Shown: one piece after another, positions 1-8,410 of the stretch
Position numbering within the stretch: position 1 is the stretch's first letter
How the letters are laid out: each line of letters opens with the position of its first letter
Origin: Flavobacteriaceae bacterium CRH
GTDB lineage: Bacteria > Bacteroidota > Bacteroidia > Flavobacteriales > Flavobacteriaceae
DNA: 64,000 bases
Assembly: GCA_001507425.1 (NCBI GenBank)
Contig: LMAJ01000021.1
Location: forward strand, 1-64,000
Direction of reading: 5' to 3'
Program-made: the position numbers and the translations under genes
Notes under the pieces: generated by a model
What the model was told of the DNA's origin: nothing
The model's database searches: none
Seen by the model: only the letters and a program-made list of their open reading frames with translations

Positions 1-1
1 T

Positions 2-28
2 CCTGCAAGGTTTTCAAAACCTTGTAGG
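2..28. repeat. Short palindromic repeat, family C
   Basis: A 13-bp arm CCTGCAAGGTTTT at 2-14 is followed by one base and a complementary arm at 16-28 with one mismatch. An almost identical palindrome occurs at 33897-33923, inside a thiamine gene, so this is a dispersed element rather than a one-off terminator. Confidence 0.7.
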
Positions 29-63
29 TGTTTTAAGTTTAACCCGTTGAGAGTAATTATTTT

Positions 64-199
64 AACACATAGAAACATAGAATTATTGAACTCAAAAAAG
101 GCGTTTCACTTGCGTTAACAAACATAGCTATGTGTGAGAAACGAGTTTCTTTTTGATTGACTTTTTTTCAAAATCATAAAATCTATGTTTCTATGTGTT
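64..199. repeat. Inverted-repeat element, about 136 bp
   Basis: Perfect 18-bp terminal arms (AACACATAGAAACATAGA at 64-81; its complement at 182-199) enclose a core that itself contains nested complementary pieces (GTTTC/GAAAC tracts and CATAGCTATG). It carries no ORF and fills the gap before the GH5 gene. It looks like a folded, MITE-like or REP-like element; only one copy is visible in the window. Confidence 0.6.
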
Positions 200-261
200 T
201 AATTAAATTTTTAGGAATTAAACCCAACAGATTAAGTTTAATATGTTTTTAAAAACACAAA

Positions 262-2019
262 ATGAAAAATCTAATTATCACATTACAATTATTAGTTTCA
301 ATTACCATTTCTGCGCAGGGATTTTTGCACAGAGACGGGCAAAATATTGTTGACGGCAACGGCAAAAATATAATAGTAAGAGGATTAGGAGTTGGTGGCT
401 GGATGGTGCAGGAAGGTTATATGTTGCAGACACAGCCTTTTGCAAGTCCGCAATATATGATTAGACAAAAAATTCAGGAAGTAATTGGCGAAGAAGGAAC
501 AAAAGAATTTTATGCTGCTTACAAAGCAAACGGAATAACAAAAAGAGATGTCGATTCGTTGGCAAAATGGGGTTTCAATTCCATTCGTTTACCAATGCAT
601 TATAATCTATATACTCCACCAATTGAGCAAGAAAAGAACGGTGAAATAACCTGGATAGAAGAAGGTTTTACCATGACTGATAATTTGCTGAAATGGTGTG
701 CAGAGAATAAAATGTACCTTATTTTAGACTTACATGCAGCACCGGGCGGACAAGGAAATGATGCTGCAATTTCAGATTACGATACTACAAAACCAGCCTT
801 ATGGCAAAGCGAAGCCAATCAGAAAAAAATGATTGCATTGTGGAAAAAACTGGCTTCTCGTTACAGAGATAATCCGTGGATTGGAGCTTACGACATTATC
901 AATGAACCCAACTGGAATTTTACCGGAACCAACAAAAATGGCTGCGACGAAAACTCAAACGGACCTTTAAGAGATTTAATGGTTCAGGTTACAAAAGCAA
1001 TTCGTGAAGTCGACACCAACCATTTAATTTTTATTGAAGGAAATTGTTGGGGAAATAATTACAACGGAATTTTTCCTTTATGGGATGAAAATATGGCGTT
1101 GAGTTTTCATAAATACTGGAACTACAATACTATAGCTTCAATCCAGAAAATGCTCGATTACAGAAAACAATATAACGTTCCTATTTGGTTGGGAGAAAGT
1201 GGAGAAAACTCAAACGTTTGGTTTAAAGATGCGCTGACATTAGTAGAAACGAACAATATCGGTTGGGCATTTTGGCCAATGAAAAAAATCGAAAATATTG
1301 CAGGCGTAACTTCAGTAACCAAAATTCCGGAATATGATGTTTTATTAAAATACTGGAAAGACGGGGGAGAAAAACCATCTCCTGAATTCGCTAAAAAAGC
1401 ATTGTTGAAAATGGCAGATAATTACAAAATGGAAAACGTAACCGTAAAACCAGATGTAATTGATGCCATGTTCAGACAAGTACAAACCAATGATACAAAA
1501 CCGTATAAAAAAAATATCATTCCTGGAAAAATTGCCGCAACGCATTATGATTTAGGTACCAATGAAAAAGCCTATTCGGATAAAGATTTTATAAACTACA
1601 GAGTTGAAACCGGAAATTTTGATGAATGGAATAAAGGACATTCGATGCGAAATGACGGAGTTGATATTTTGCCATGCAAAGATGCCGGTTCAAATGGTTA
1701 TCAGGTTTCTTTTATTGAAGATGAAGAATGGCTGCAATACACCGTTGAGGTTTCTAAAGCAAATACATACAATGTTGCGATTCGATATTCAGCAGAAAAA
1801 GCAGAAGGAAAAATTCATTTAGAAATAGAAAACGGAAAAATTTCAGAAGTCATTACACTTTCTCCAACAGGAGGAAATGAAAAATTTAAAACGGTTATTT
1901 TATCTGGTGTAGCATTAAATAAAGGAACAAATAAAATCAAACTAGTTTTTGATAAAGGTGGTTTCAATTTAAATTATTTTGAATTTTCAGCGGATAAAAA
2001 AAGTTCCCCAAAAAGGTAA
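262..2019 (+). CDS. Secreted glycoside hydrolase family 5 with C-terminal CBM6-like domain
   Basis: Probably an exported endo-glucanase/glucan hydrolase. Residues 1-18 form a signal peptide ending in SAQG. The GH5 (beta/alpha)8 domain covers about residues 25-370: the acid/base glutamate is E215 in the INEP motif and the nucleophile is E312 in WLGESGEN. About residues 450-575 resemble a CBM6-type beta-sandwich (EDEEWLQYTVEV, KIKLVFDKGGFNLNYFEF). The next two plus-strand genes follow within about 130 bp and include a GH3 beta-glucosidase, so the three may be co-transcribed for beta-glucan breakdown. Exact substrate cannot be read from sequence; exo-1,3-glucanase-like GH5 is a possibility given the GVGGWM start of the fold. 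Confidence 0.9.
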   Translation: MKNLIITLQLLVSITISAQGFLHRDGQNIVDGNGKNIIVRGLGVGGWMVQEGYMLQTQPFASPQYMIRQKIQEVIGEEGTKEFYAAYKANGITKRDVDSLAKWGFNSIRLPMHYNLYTPPIEQEKNGEITWIEEGFTMTDNLLKWCAENKMYLILDLHAAPGGQGNDAAISDYDTTKPALWQSEANQKKMIALWKKLASRYRDNPWIGAYDIINEPNWNFTGTNKNGCDENSNGPLRDLMVQVTKAIREVDTNHLIFIEGNCWGNNYNGIFPLWDENMALSFHKYWNYNTIASIQKMLDYRKQYNVPIWLGESGENSNVWFKDALTLVETNNIGWAFWPMKKIENIAGVTSVTKIPEYDVLLKYWKDGGEKPSPEFAKKALLKMADNYKMENVTVKPDVIDAMFRQVQTNDTKPYKKNIIPGKIAATHYDLGTNEKAYSDKDFINYRVETGNFDEWNKGHSMRNDGVDILPCKDAGSNGYQVSFIEDEEWLQYTVEVSKANTYNVAIRYSAEKAEGKIHLEIENGKISEVITLSPTGGNEKFKTVILSGVALNKGTNKIKLVFDKGGFNLNYFEFSADKKSSPKR

Positions 2020-2142
2020 AAGGATGTTAAAAAAAGACTTATTAACTGTAAGGTAAAATGCATGATTAATTATTTTGTTACATTAGTTTTCTCCATTAAG
2101 GCTCTAAAATATTGGAGCTTTTATGGTTTAAACCTATTTTAT

Positions 2143-2982
2143 ATGAAAAAATTAAATGCTCTTGTTTCAGTTTTAATGCTGCTTTTTGTAAGCATCTCAT
2201 CTTATGGTCAAAACTTAAAAATTATGACCTATAATATTCGTTTGGATAATCCAGATGATGGAGAAAATTGGTGGCCAAATCGCAAAGATTATTTTACGTC
2301 GCAAATACAATTTTACAGTCCGGATATTTTTGGCGTTCAGGAAGCAACTCCAAATCAGGTTATTGATGTAGCATCGGCTTTGCCGGATTACAACAAATTT
2401 GGAATTGGCAGAGAAGAAAAAGGCGAAGGAGAAGCTTGTACGATTTACTATAAAAAAGACCGCTTTCAGGTAGAGAAAATAAATACATTCTGGTTGTCAG
2501 AAACTCCAAATGCAGTTTCCAGGGGTTGGGATGCAGCTTGTAACAGAGTCTGTACGTCGGCTCTTTTTAAAGATTTAAAAACAAAGAAATCATTTTGGGT
2601 TTTTAACGTGCATCTCGACCATATTGGAAACGAAGCCAGAATCAAAGGCGTTCAGCTTGTTCTTTCAAAAATAAAAGAAATGAATACCAAAAATCTGCCT
2701 GTTTTTTTAATGGGCGATTTTAATTCAGAACCTGAAACCAAACAAATTCAGGAAATAAAAAAAGTAATGGATGATACCAAAGATGTTTCTAAAGAAAAGC
2801 CTTTCGGGCCTTCGGGAACTTTTAATGATTTCAAACATGATCAGCCCGTAACGTTATTATTAGACTATATATTCATCTCAAAAAATAGCGGATTTACCGT
2901 TCAAAAACATGCCGTTTTAAGTGATTCAAAAGATTTAAAATATCCGTCAGATCACCTTCCGGTTTTTATCGAAATTAACTAA
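2143..2982 (+). CDS. Secreted endonuclease/exonuclease/phosphatase family protein
   Basis: The ATG at 2143 is preferred because it opens a clear signal peptide (MKKLNALVSVLMLLFVSISSYGQ); an upstream in-frame ATG at 2062 would add 27 residues before it. The 279-aa product has the DNase I-like metallohydrolase fold: NIRLDNPDDG near the N-terminus, the metal-binding Glu in GVQEA, LMGDFNSEPET, and a terminal SDHLPVF. Such exported proteins in Bacteroidota are phosphodiesterases or phosphatases of uncertain substrate. It lies 6 bp before the GH3 gene, suggesting a role alongside polysaccharide breakdown, though extracellular nucleic acid or phospholipid use cannot be excluded. Confidence 0.85.
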   Translation: MKKLNALVSVLMLLFVSISSYGQNLKIMTYNIRLDNPDDGENWWPNRKDYFTSQIQFYSPDIFGVQEATPNQVIDVASALPDYNKFGIGREEKGEGEACTIYYKKDRFQVEKINTFWLSETPNAVSRGWDAACNRVCTSALFKDLKTKKSFWVFNVHLDHIGNEARIKGVQLVLSKIKEMNTKNLPVFLMGDFNSEPETKQIQEIKKVMDDTKDVSKEKPFGPSGTFNDFKHDQPVTLLLDYIFISKNSGFTVQKHAVLSDSKDLKYPSDHLPVFIEIN

Positions 2983-2988
2983 ATTATA

Positions 2989-5217
2989 ATGAAAAAATTA
3001 ACCACATTTACCTTGTTGATGGTCTCGTTTTTTGCGGCCGCACAACAAGAAACAATCGATCAAAAAGTAAATGCTTTATTGAAAAAAATGACCATTGAAG
3101 AAAAAATAGGTCAATTAAATCAATATACAGGCGATAATTCTGCAACAGGGCCAATTACCATTAATCCAAACAAACAAGCCGAAATAAAAGCAGGTTTAGT
3201 CGGGTCGATGCTGAATATCATCGGAACAAAATATACCAGGCAATATCAGGAATTAGCGATGCAGTCGCGTCTTAAAATTCCGTTGTTATTTGGTCAGGAC
3301 GTCATTCACGGTTACAAAACCACATTTCCAATTCCGTTAGCCGAAGCCGCAAGTTGGGATTTACAGGCGATTGAACTGGCTGCAAGAGTTGCTGCTACAG
3401 AAGCTTCTGCAAGCGGAATTCACTGGACATTTGCACCAATGGTAGATATTGGACGTGACCCGCGTTGGGGACGTGTAATGGAAGGTGCCGGAGAAGATAC
3501 CTACTTAGGTTCTAAAATTGCTTATGCCAGAGTAAAAGGTTTTCAGGGAAATAAATTAGGAGATTTAAACTCGGTTATGGCTTGCGTAAAACATTTTGCA
3601 GCTTATGGTGCAGGTGTTGGCGGAAGAGATTATAACTCTGTAGATATGAGCGAAAGAATGCTACTTGAAACCTATTTGCCGCCTTTTAAAGCGGCCTTAG
3701 ATGGAGGAGCAGCAACTTTTATGAATTCTTTTAATGATTTAAACGGAATTCCTGCTACAGCCAATACCCATTTGCAACGCGATATTTTAAAAGGAAAATG
3801 GAACTTTCAGGGATTTGTAGTTTCAGATTGGGGATCGATTGGAGAAATGGTGGCGCACGGTTATTCAAAAGATCTTAAAGCTGCTGCACTTGCTGCCATT
3901 ACAGCCGGCAGCGATATGGATATGGAAAGCAATGCTTACCGATATAATTTAGCTGAATTGGTTAAAGAAGGAAAAGTTTCAATCGATTTGATTGATGATG
4001 CTGTAAAACGTATTCTTCGCAAAAAATATGAATTAGGATTATTTGATGATCCATACAAATACTCTGATCAAAAAAGAGCTGATAAAGCTCTGAATGATCC
4101 TGAAAACAGAAAAGCAGCACTTGAAGTAGCTCAAAAAAGTATTGTTTTATTAAAGAATGAAAACCAAACTTTGCCGCTTTCTAAAAACCTGAAAACAATT
4201 GCATTCATTGGTCCGATGGTAAAAGAATACAAAGCCAATATGGGATTTTGGTCGGTTGAATTGCCCGATGTTGATTATGATAAATGGGTCGTTTCACAAT
4301 GGGATGGTTTGCAAAATAAAGTGGGCAAAAACACCAAATTACTTTACGCTAAAGGTTGTGAAGTGGATGGAGAAAATAAAGATGGTTTTGCAGAAGCTGT
4401 TGCGACCGCCAAACAAGCTGATGTTGTTATTTTGAGTATTGGAGAAAGACGCGACATGAGCGGCGAAGCAAAAAGCCGAAGCGATCTACATTTACCTGGC
4501 GTTCAGGAAGATTTAGTAAAAGCAATTCAGGCTACAGGAAAACCGGTTGTAGTTTTGGTAAATGCCGGAAGACCGCTTATTTTTAACTGGACAGCAGATA
4601 ATGTTCCTGCCATAGTTTATACGTGGTGGTTAGGAACTGAAGCTGGAAATGCAATTGCAAATGTTCTATTTGGAGATTACAATCCGTCAGGAAAATTACC
4701 AATGACATTCCCAAGAGAAGTAGGGCAGGTTCCAATTTATTACAATCATTTTAGTACAGGACGACCAGCCAAAAACGAAAACGAATCGAATTACGTTTCA
4801 GCTTATATCGATTTAAAAAACTCACCTAAATTCCCTTTTGGATATGGATTGAGTTATACAAAATTTGATTATTCAGGTTTGAAACTTTCTTCGACAAAAA
4901 TCAAAAGCAATGAAACCATTAAAGTTTCTTTTCAATTATCAAACGTTGGGAAAGTTGTTGGAGAAGAAGTCGTGCAATTATATCTAAAAGATAAATTCGG
5001 ATCTGTTGTAAGACCAGTTTTAGAATTGAGAGACTTTCAAAAAATAAAATTAAATGCGGGAGAATCTAAAACAATTGAATTTACAATTGATAAAGAGAAG
5101 CTTTCTTTCTACAATGATAAATTAGAATGGAATGCAGAACCAGGAGATTTTGAAGTAATGATTGGAACTTCGTCAGCAGATATTAAACTAAAATCAGACT
5201 TTGAATTAGTAAAATAA
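2989..5217 (+). CDS. bglX: Periplasmic beta-glucosidase, glycoside hydrolase family 3
   Basis: Hydrolyses beta-linked glucosides or oligosaccharides released by endo-acting enzymes. The signal peptide (MKKLTTFTLLMVSFFAAAQ) is followed by the GH3 N-terminal barrel, the alpha/beta sandwich, and a C-terminal fibronectin III-like domain from about residue 640. The nucleophile is D280 in VVSDWGSIGEM; KHFAAYG and GRDPRWGR motifs line the -1 subsite. Length 742 aa is close to E. coli BglX. It starts 6 bp after the preceding gene. The gene name rests on overall architecture; other GH3 specificities such as exo-xylosidase are possible. Confidence 0.92.
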   Translation: MKKLTTFTLLMVSFFAAAQQETIDQKVNALLKKMTIEEKIGQLNQYTGDNSATGPITINPNKQAEIKAGLVGSMLNIIGTKYTRQYQELAMQSRLKIPLLFGQDVIHGYKTTFPIPLAEAASWDLQAIELAARVAATEASASGIHWTFAPMVDIGRDPRWGRVMEGAGEDTYLGSKIAYARVKGFQGNKLGDLNSVMACVKHFAAYGAGVGGRDYNSVDMSERMLLETYLPPFKAALDGGAATFMNSFNDLNGIPATANTHLQRDILKGKWNFQGFVVSDWGSIGEMVAHGYSKDLKAAALAAITAGSDMDMESNAYRYNLAELVKEGKVSIDLIDDAVKRILRKKYELGLFDDPYKYSDQKRADKALNDPENRKAALEVAQKSIVLLKNENQTLPLSKNLKTIAFIGPMVKEYKANMGFWSVELPDVDYDKWVVSQWDGLQNKVGKNTKLLYAKGCEVDGENKDGFAEAVATAKQADVVILSIGERRDMSGEAKSRSDLHLPGVQEDLVKAIQATGKPVVVLVNAGRPLIFNWTADNVPAIVYTWWLGTEAGNAIANVLFGDYNPSGKLPMTFPREVGQVPIYYNHFSTGRPAKNENESNYVSAYIDLKNSPKFPFGYGLSYTKFDYSGLKLSSTKIKSNETIKVSFQLSNVGKVVGEEVVQLYLKDKFGSVVRPVLELRDFQKIKLNAGESKTIEFTIDKEKLSFYNDKLEWNAEPGDFEVMIGTSSADIKLKSDFELVK

Positions 5218-5263
5218 GAAGTCAGTTTAAGTTGGCGTTATAGGTTTTATAAAGGTTTTAAAA

Positions 5264-5521
5264 TTATTTTAAGACCGTATTTATAAAATCTATAGCGCCA
5301 ATTCCTTTATAAGATGCAAACAAAGCTTTTTCGAAAGCTTCGCGTTTTTCCTTTTTATTTTTAGCGTCATTTTCAACAATCATTTCGTTGAAAATCTTTT
5401 CCTGTTCTTCACTATATTTCATTGAAGCTTCTAAAAGATAGCTCTTGGAAACAAATCCGAAAGAAGTCCAGATTTTGATTCTGATTTTTTCATTTATATT
5501 TTTTAACGGATTGGTAATCAT
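5264..5521 (-). CDS. Small hypothetical protein
   Basis: An 85-aa ORF convergent with the GH3 gene. The product is charged and probably helical (EEQEKIFNEMIVENDAKNKK), has no signal peptide or membrane segment, and I recognise no family. Codon use looks similar to neighbours. It may be a real small gene or chance; no RNA or second copy in the window supports it. Confidence 0.45.
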   Translation of the reverse strand: MITNPLKNINEKIRIKIWTSFGFVSKSYLLEASMKYSEEQEKIFNEMIVENDAKNKKEKREAFEKALFASYKGIGAIDFINTVLK

Positions 5522-5612
5522 ATTATTCGCATTAATGTTCTACTTTTATTTTTGATTTAAATACATTACAAAAACAACTATATTTTGCAGTATTATCCTT
5601 CTTTTGAATAAA

Positions 5613-5646
5613 ATAATAACAGATCATTTTTTAATTGTGTTATTAT
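5613..5646. promoter_or_regulatory. Candidate operator, 8-bp inverted repeat
   Basis: ATAATAAC at 5613-5620 and its exact complement GTTATTAT at 5639-5646 are separated by 18 bp in the gap before the NUDIX-type regulator. NUDIX-family sugar regulators often bind next to their own gene. Placement and symmetry are seen; binding is inference, and the region is very AT-rich. Confidence 0.3.
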
Positions 5647-5812
5647 GACGCAATGTAATTATTTTTTCAATTCAATTTTTATTTTAAGCAAAAATTGTGA
5701 GTTCTACACTTGTCTAATTTTCCTGAATTTTAAGAAATAAACGGTTCATTTATAAAAATGATTTAAATTGCATGTAGAATTGAACCAAAACATTGTATTT
5801 AAGAAAAACAGA

Positions 5813-6568
5813 ATGTCGAAAGCAACTATATTAAACAGTGAAAATTACCAGCCTGGACTTTCTATAGATTGTGTCATTTTTGGATTTCATGACAATCAGC
5901 TCAAAGTTTTATTAATTAAAACCCCGTATGAAAACAAATGGTCTTTGCCGGGGGGATTTGTTCCTTTAGATATGGATATTGATAATGCAGCAGTTGCAGT
6001 TTTAAATGAACGTACAGGAATAGAAGGGATTTTTTTAAGGCAATTTGCCACTTTTGGACGAGTAAAAAGAAATGATCAGCATTTTGGAAATACCGTTTTA
6101 GAGTATTTCAAAATTCCAAAAGAAGCCGGAAAATGGTTTACCCAGCGATTTGTAACTATTGGCTATTATGCCTTAGTAGATTTTTTGAAAGCCACTCCAC
6201 AAAAAGAAAATAGCCACGAAATTATAGAATGGATTGATCATAAAGAAGTTCCGGAACTTATTTTAGATCACAAAGAAATTCTCGATAAAGCTTTAGATAC
6301 TTTGCGGATCGAATTGAATTTAATGCCAATTGGATACAATTTATTACCGGAAAAATTTACAATTCCTGAGCTTCAAAAATTATACGAAACCATTTTAGAT
6401 AAAAAACTAGACAGAAGAAACTTTTTGCGAAAAATAACCAACATCGGAATTCTAAATAAACTCGACGAAAAAAAGAATAATGTCGCACACAAAGCGCCGA
6501 ATTTATATACTTTTGATAAAGATAAATACGAAGAAGTGCTTAAAAGTGGACTGAATCAGGGTTGGTAA
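5813..6568 (+). CDS. NUDIX-domain transcriptional regulator (NrtR/AraR type)
   Basis: An N-terminal Nudix-like fold is joined to a C-terminal winged-helix region (about the last 80 residues, including LDRRNFLRKITNIGIL). This layout is that of NrtR and of Bacteroidota AraR-like sugar regulators. The Nudix box is degenerate: in the stretch starting GFVPLD the conserved Glu at position 7 is Met, the Arg is Ala and the following Glu is Val, so hydrolysis is unlikely and ligand sensing is expected. An ATG at 5768 is also in frame; 5813 is chosen because MSKATILNSENY fits the family start. Being 600 bp from GH5/GH3 genes suggests a sugar ligand, but ADP-ribose-type ligands are possible. Confidence 0.82.
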   Translation: MSKATILNSENYQPGLSIDCVIFGFHDNQLKVLLIKTPYENKWSLPGGFVPLDMDIDNAAVAVLNERTGIEGIFLRQFATFGRVKRNDQHFGNTVLEYFKIPKEAGKWFTQRFVTIGYYALVDFLKATPQKENSHEIIEWIDHKEVPELILDHKEILDKALDTLRIELNLMPIGYNLLPEKFTIPELQKLYETILDKKLDRRNFLRKITNIGILNKLDEKKNNVAHKAPNLYTFDKDKYEEVLKSGLNQGW

Positions 6569-6579
6569 ATACGTTACGA

Positions 6580-7188
6580 TTACCTCACAATCGTTCTAAA
6601 AGTCAAATTTACCCTTGGTTTTGTAGTTGTTTTTGTTGGAGGTAAACGATGCAGCCAATGTGTTTGTGTTTCATCTTTCATGACCAATAAACTCCCGTGT
6701 TCTAAAATTAATGAAACAACTTCTTTCGTTTCTTTATGTTTAAAAGCAAACTTTCGTTCAGCACCAAAACTTACTGAGCCAATGGCGCCATTCTTTTTTA
6801 AATCTTTTTCAGCGTCACTATGCCAAGCCATTCCTTCATCTCCGGAATGATACAAATTTAATAGACAAGAATTAAAAGTTTCTCCTGTTTTCTCTTCCAT
6901 AACAGCTTTTAATTCAAGTAATTCTTTTGTCCACGGAAGCGCTTTTTTCGTCGTATTCGAATACGTATATTCAAATTCAGAATCACCGTACCAAGCTACT
7001 TTTCTTTTGGTCAGAATTAATTTGCCAAAGATTATTGCTTCGTCATTTTTCCATTCAATAGTATTTAAAAGCACATCCAAATAATGGTTTGCATTTTCTC
7101 TCGAAAACAATTTTCCGTAATAATTTACTGTTCCTTCTTTTGGAAGCAAGTTGGTCGTTTCGTCAGTTTCGGGATTAAATAAGTCCAT
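6580..7188 (-). CDS. alkB: AlkB-like 2-oxoglutarate/Fe(II) dioxygenase, DNA alkylation repair
   Basis: Predicted to remove methyl groups oxidatively from N1-methyladenine and N3-methylcytosine. The 202-aa protein has the AlkB fold: iron ligands in WHSDAE (HxD) and a distal His in HWLHRLP, and the 2-oxoglutarate-binding arginines in KPRVNLTFR near the C-terminus. NLYHSGDEGMAWHSD is close to the ALKBH2/3-type sequence of Bacteroidota homologues. The gene overlaps the upstream Ada-like zinc-domain gene by 14 bp, so the two are translated from one message, which strongly supports an alkylation-repair role. The symbol denotes family membership. Confidence 0.88.
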   Translation of the reverse strand: MDLFNPETDETTNLLPKEGTVNYYGKLFSRENANHYLDVLLNTIEWKNDEAIIFGKLILTKRKVAWYGDSEFEYTYSNTTKKALPWTKELLELKAVMEEKTGETFNSCLLNLYHSGDEGMAWHSDAEKDLKKNGAIGSVSFGAERKFAFKHKETKEVVSLILEHGSLLVMKDETQTHWLHRLPPTKTTTKPRVNLTFRTIVR

Positions 7189-7420
7189 TTTTCCAGTTTA
7201 GATATTCGGTTTTCATGCAATGTCCGCAAGGCCTGAAATTGTTTTGTTTGGCTTCGTTTTCAGATAAAAAGAAAACCCGGTTTTCGCGTTTCATTCTTTT
7301 GCCGGAAGAACATTTTAATGTTCCGTAAATTTTTAGTTTTTGGTTTCCACCAAAGCAAATTTCCGCATTTTTAATTTTAGTTCGGAGATTTGAATCAGAA
7401 ATTTTATTGTGTAAAAACAT
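7175..7420 (-). CDS. Free-standing Ada metal-binding (methylphosphotriester) domain protein
   Basis: An 81-aa protein matching only the N-terminal zinc domain of Ada. GTLKCSSGKR and NFRPCGHC align with the E. coli Ada region holding Cys38 and Cys69/Cys72; C37 here corresponds to the methyl-accepting Cys38. The position of Ada Cys42 is a Lys, but another Cys (C22, in EICFGGN) is present, so four cysteines remain in a rearranged order. It overlaps alkB by 14 bp. In E. coli this domain is fused to the AraC and MGMT parts of Ada; here those parts are a separate gene at 9208-10053. Whether it repairs DNA or only senses damage is unknown. Confidence 0.75.
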   Translation of the reverse strand: MFLHNKISDSNLRTKIKNAEICFGGNQKLKIYGTLKCSSGKRMKRENRVFFLSENEAKQNNFRPCGHCMKTEYLNWKNGLI

Positions 7421-7441
7421 CTATTTTATGCGTTTTTTATC

Positions 7442-7465
7442 GTAGAGGCGCACAGCAGTGTGTCT
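7442..7465. repeat. Short palindromic repeat, family A (copy 1)
   Basis: Reads GTAGAGGCGCACAGCA then GTGTGTCT, a hairpin with an AGCA loop. The reverse-oriented copy lies at 7621-7646 and further copies at 36089-36114 and 36406-36431. The gap 7421-7693 holds no gene. Confidence 0.75.
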
Positions 7466-7485
7466 AACATGTTGTATGAATTTTT

Positions 7486-7552
7486 GCCACAGATTACAGG
7501 ATTAAAAAGATTAAAAAAATCTGCACAGATCTGCACAATCTGCGTGAAAAAT
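7486..7552. repeat. Dispersed repeat, family E (solo copy)
   Basis: A run of GATTAAAAAGATT and AATCTGC motifs ending in AATCTGCGTGAAA. The same end sequence forms the 43-bp inverted repeats bounding the GxxExxY gene at 30897-31465, so this may be a solo relative of that element. Confidence 0.55.
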
Positions 7553-7620
7553 TTATCAGATTAAATCAAATAATAACCATTTGTGCGTCTAAACTTATGT
7601 GCGTAATTAATAATCGTTAC

Positions 7621-7646
7621 GTAGACGCACTGCTGTGCGTCTCTAC
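7621..7646. repeat. Short palindromic repeat, family A (copy 2, inverted)
   Basis: GTAGACGCACTGCTGTGCGT followed by CTCTAC is the reverse complement of the family A consensus. Together with copy 1 it could pair over about 205 bp to form a long hairpin between the Ada-like gene and the 2OG oxygenase gene. Confidence 0.75.
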
Positions 7647-7693
7647 GGATATACTGTGTCCTGAAAACCTCTGAACCTTTGCATCTTTGAACC

Positions 7694-8407
7694 TCAACTC
7701 AACGCATCATGAAAAATAATTCCCAATGTATGTCTTTCGCCGGAATGAATTTCACTTACACCATGTTTCATATTCACGCGATAATATCCCTTCGTACCTT
7801 TTACAGGTTTGAAATTGGTTGTAAAAACCAGAATATCACCTTTTTTAGGTTTTAAAACAATTGCCTTCGATTGCGCTCTTGGTGTTTGTTGCGTTAAAAC
7901 AAATTCACCACCGGTAAAATCCTCGTCAGGCTCATTAAGGAAAAGTACAGTTTGAATAGGAAAATAAACATCTCCGTACAAATCCTGATGCAAAGTATTA
8001 AAACCGCTTTTTCCGTATTTCAGAATTAAAACAGTCGCTTTAAGTTGGTTATTAGCGTGACATTGTTCGAGTAATTTTTCGTGTGTTTCAGGAAAAATGG
8101 TATTGATATTCAAAGCTTTCATCCAAGAATTTGCAATTGGAGCTAATTTAGGATAAATCGATGATCGAATATTTTGAATCAAATCAGGCAGCGGATAATT
8201 AAAATATTTGTATTCTCCCAAACCAAACCGATAACGTTCCATTACAACCGTTTTTCGGTATAAAGTTGGATTGTCATAATCGAATTTTAAATCTTCGCAT
8301 TGTTCATTATTGAGCACATTCGGAATTATGGCAAATCCATTTTCGTGCATAGATTCAGTGATGCTTTCCCAATTAAGAGAAGCAATTTTAGATTGTATAT
8401 TTTGCAT
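7694..8407 (-). CDS. 2OG-Fe(II) oxygenase (COG3826-like)
   Basis: A 237-aa dioxygenase of the prolyl-4-hydroxylase-like group. Iron ligands are visible in TLHQDLYGDVYFPIQ (HxD) and MKHGVSEIHSG (distal His), with a likely 2OG-binding Arg in the GERHTLGIIFHD segment. It ends 4 bp before the alpha/beta hydrolase gene's stop region, so the two minus-strand genes are probably one transcript (hydrolase first). From memory, members of this family occur near ada genes in several bacteria, fitting its place between AlkB and MGMT here. The substrate is unknown; a role in alkylation response is inference from context. Confidence 0.78.
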   Translation of the reverse strand: MQNIQSKIASLNWESITESMHENGFAIIPNVLNNEQCEDLKFDYDNPTLYRKTVVMERYRFGLGEYKYFNYPLPDLIQNIRSSIYPKLAPIANSWMKALNINTIFPETHEKLLEQCHANNQLKATVLILKYGKSGFNTLHQDLYGDVYFPIQTVLFLNEPDEDFTGGEFVLTQQTPRAQSKAIVLKPKKGDILVFTTNFKPVKGTKGYYRVNMKHGVSEIHSGERHTLGIIFHDALS

Positions 8408-8410
8408 TTT

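Noticed and set aside
2062..2142. Upstream in-frame start of the phosphatase-fold gene
   Set aside because: It would put 27 residues before a clear signal peptide; the ATG at 2143 fits export better.
7421..7693. CRISPR-like array in the repeat-rich gap
   Set aside because: The palindromes are only two copies, inverted, without regularly spaced units, and no cas gene is nearby.
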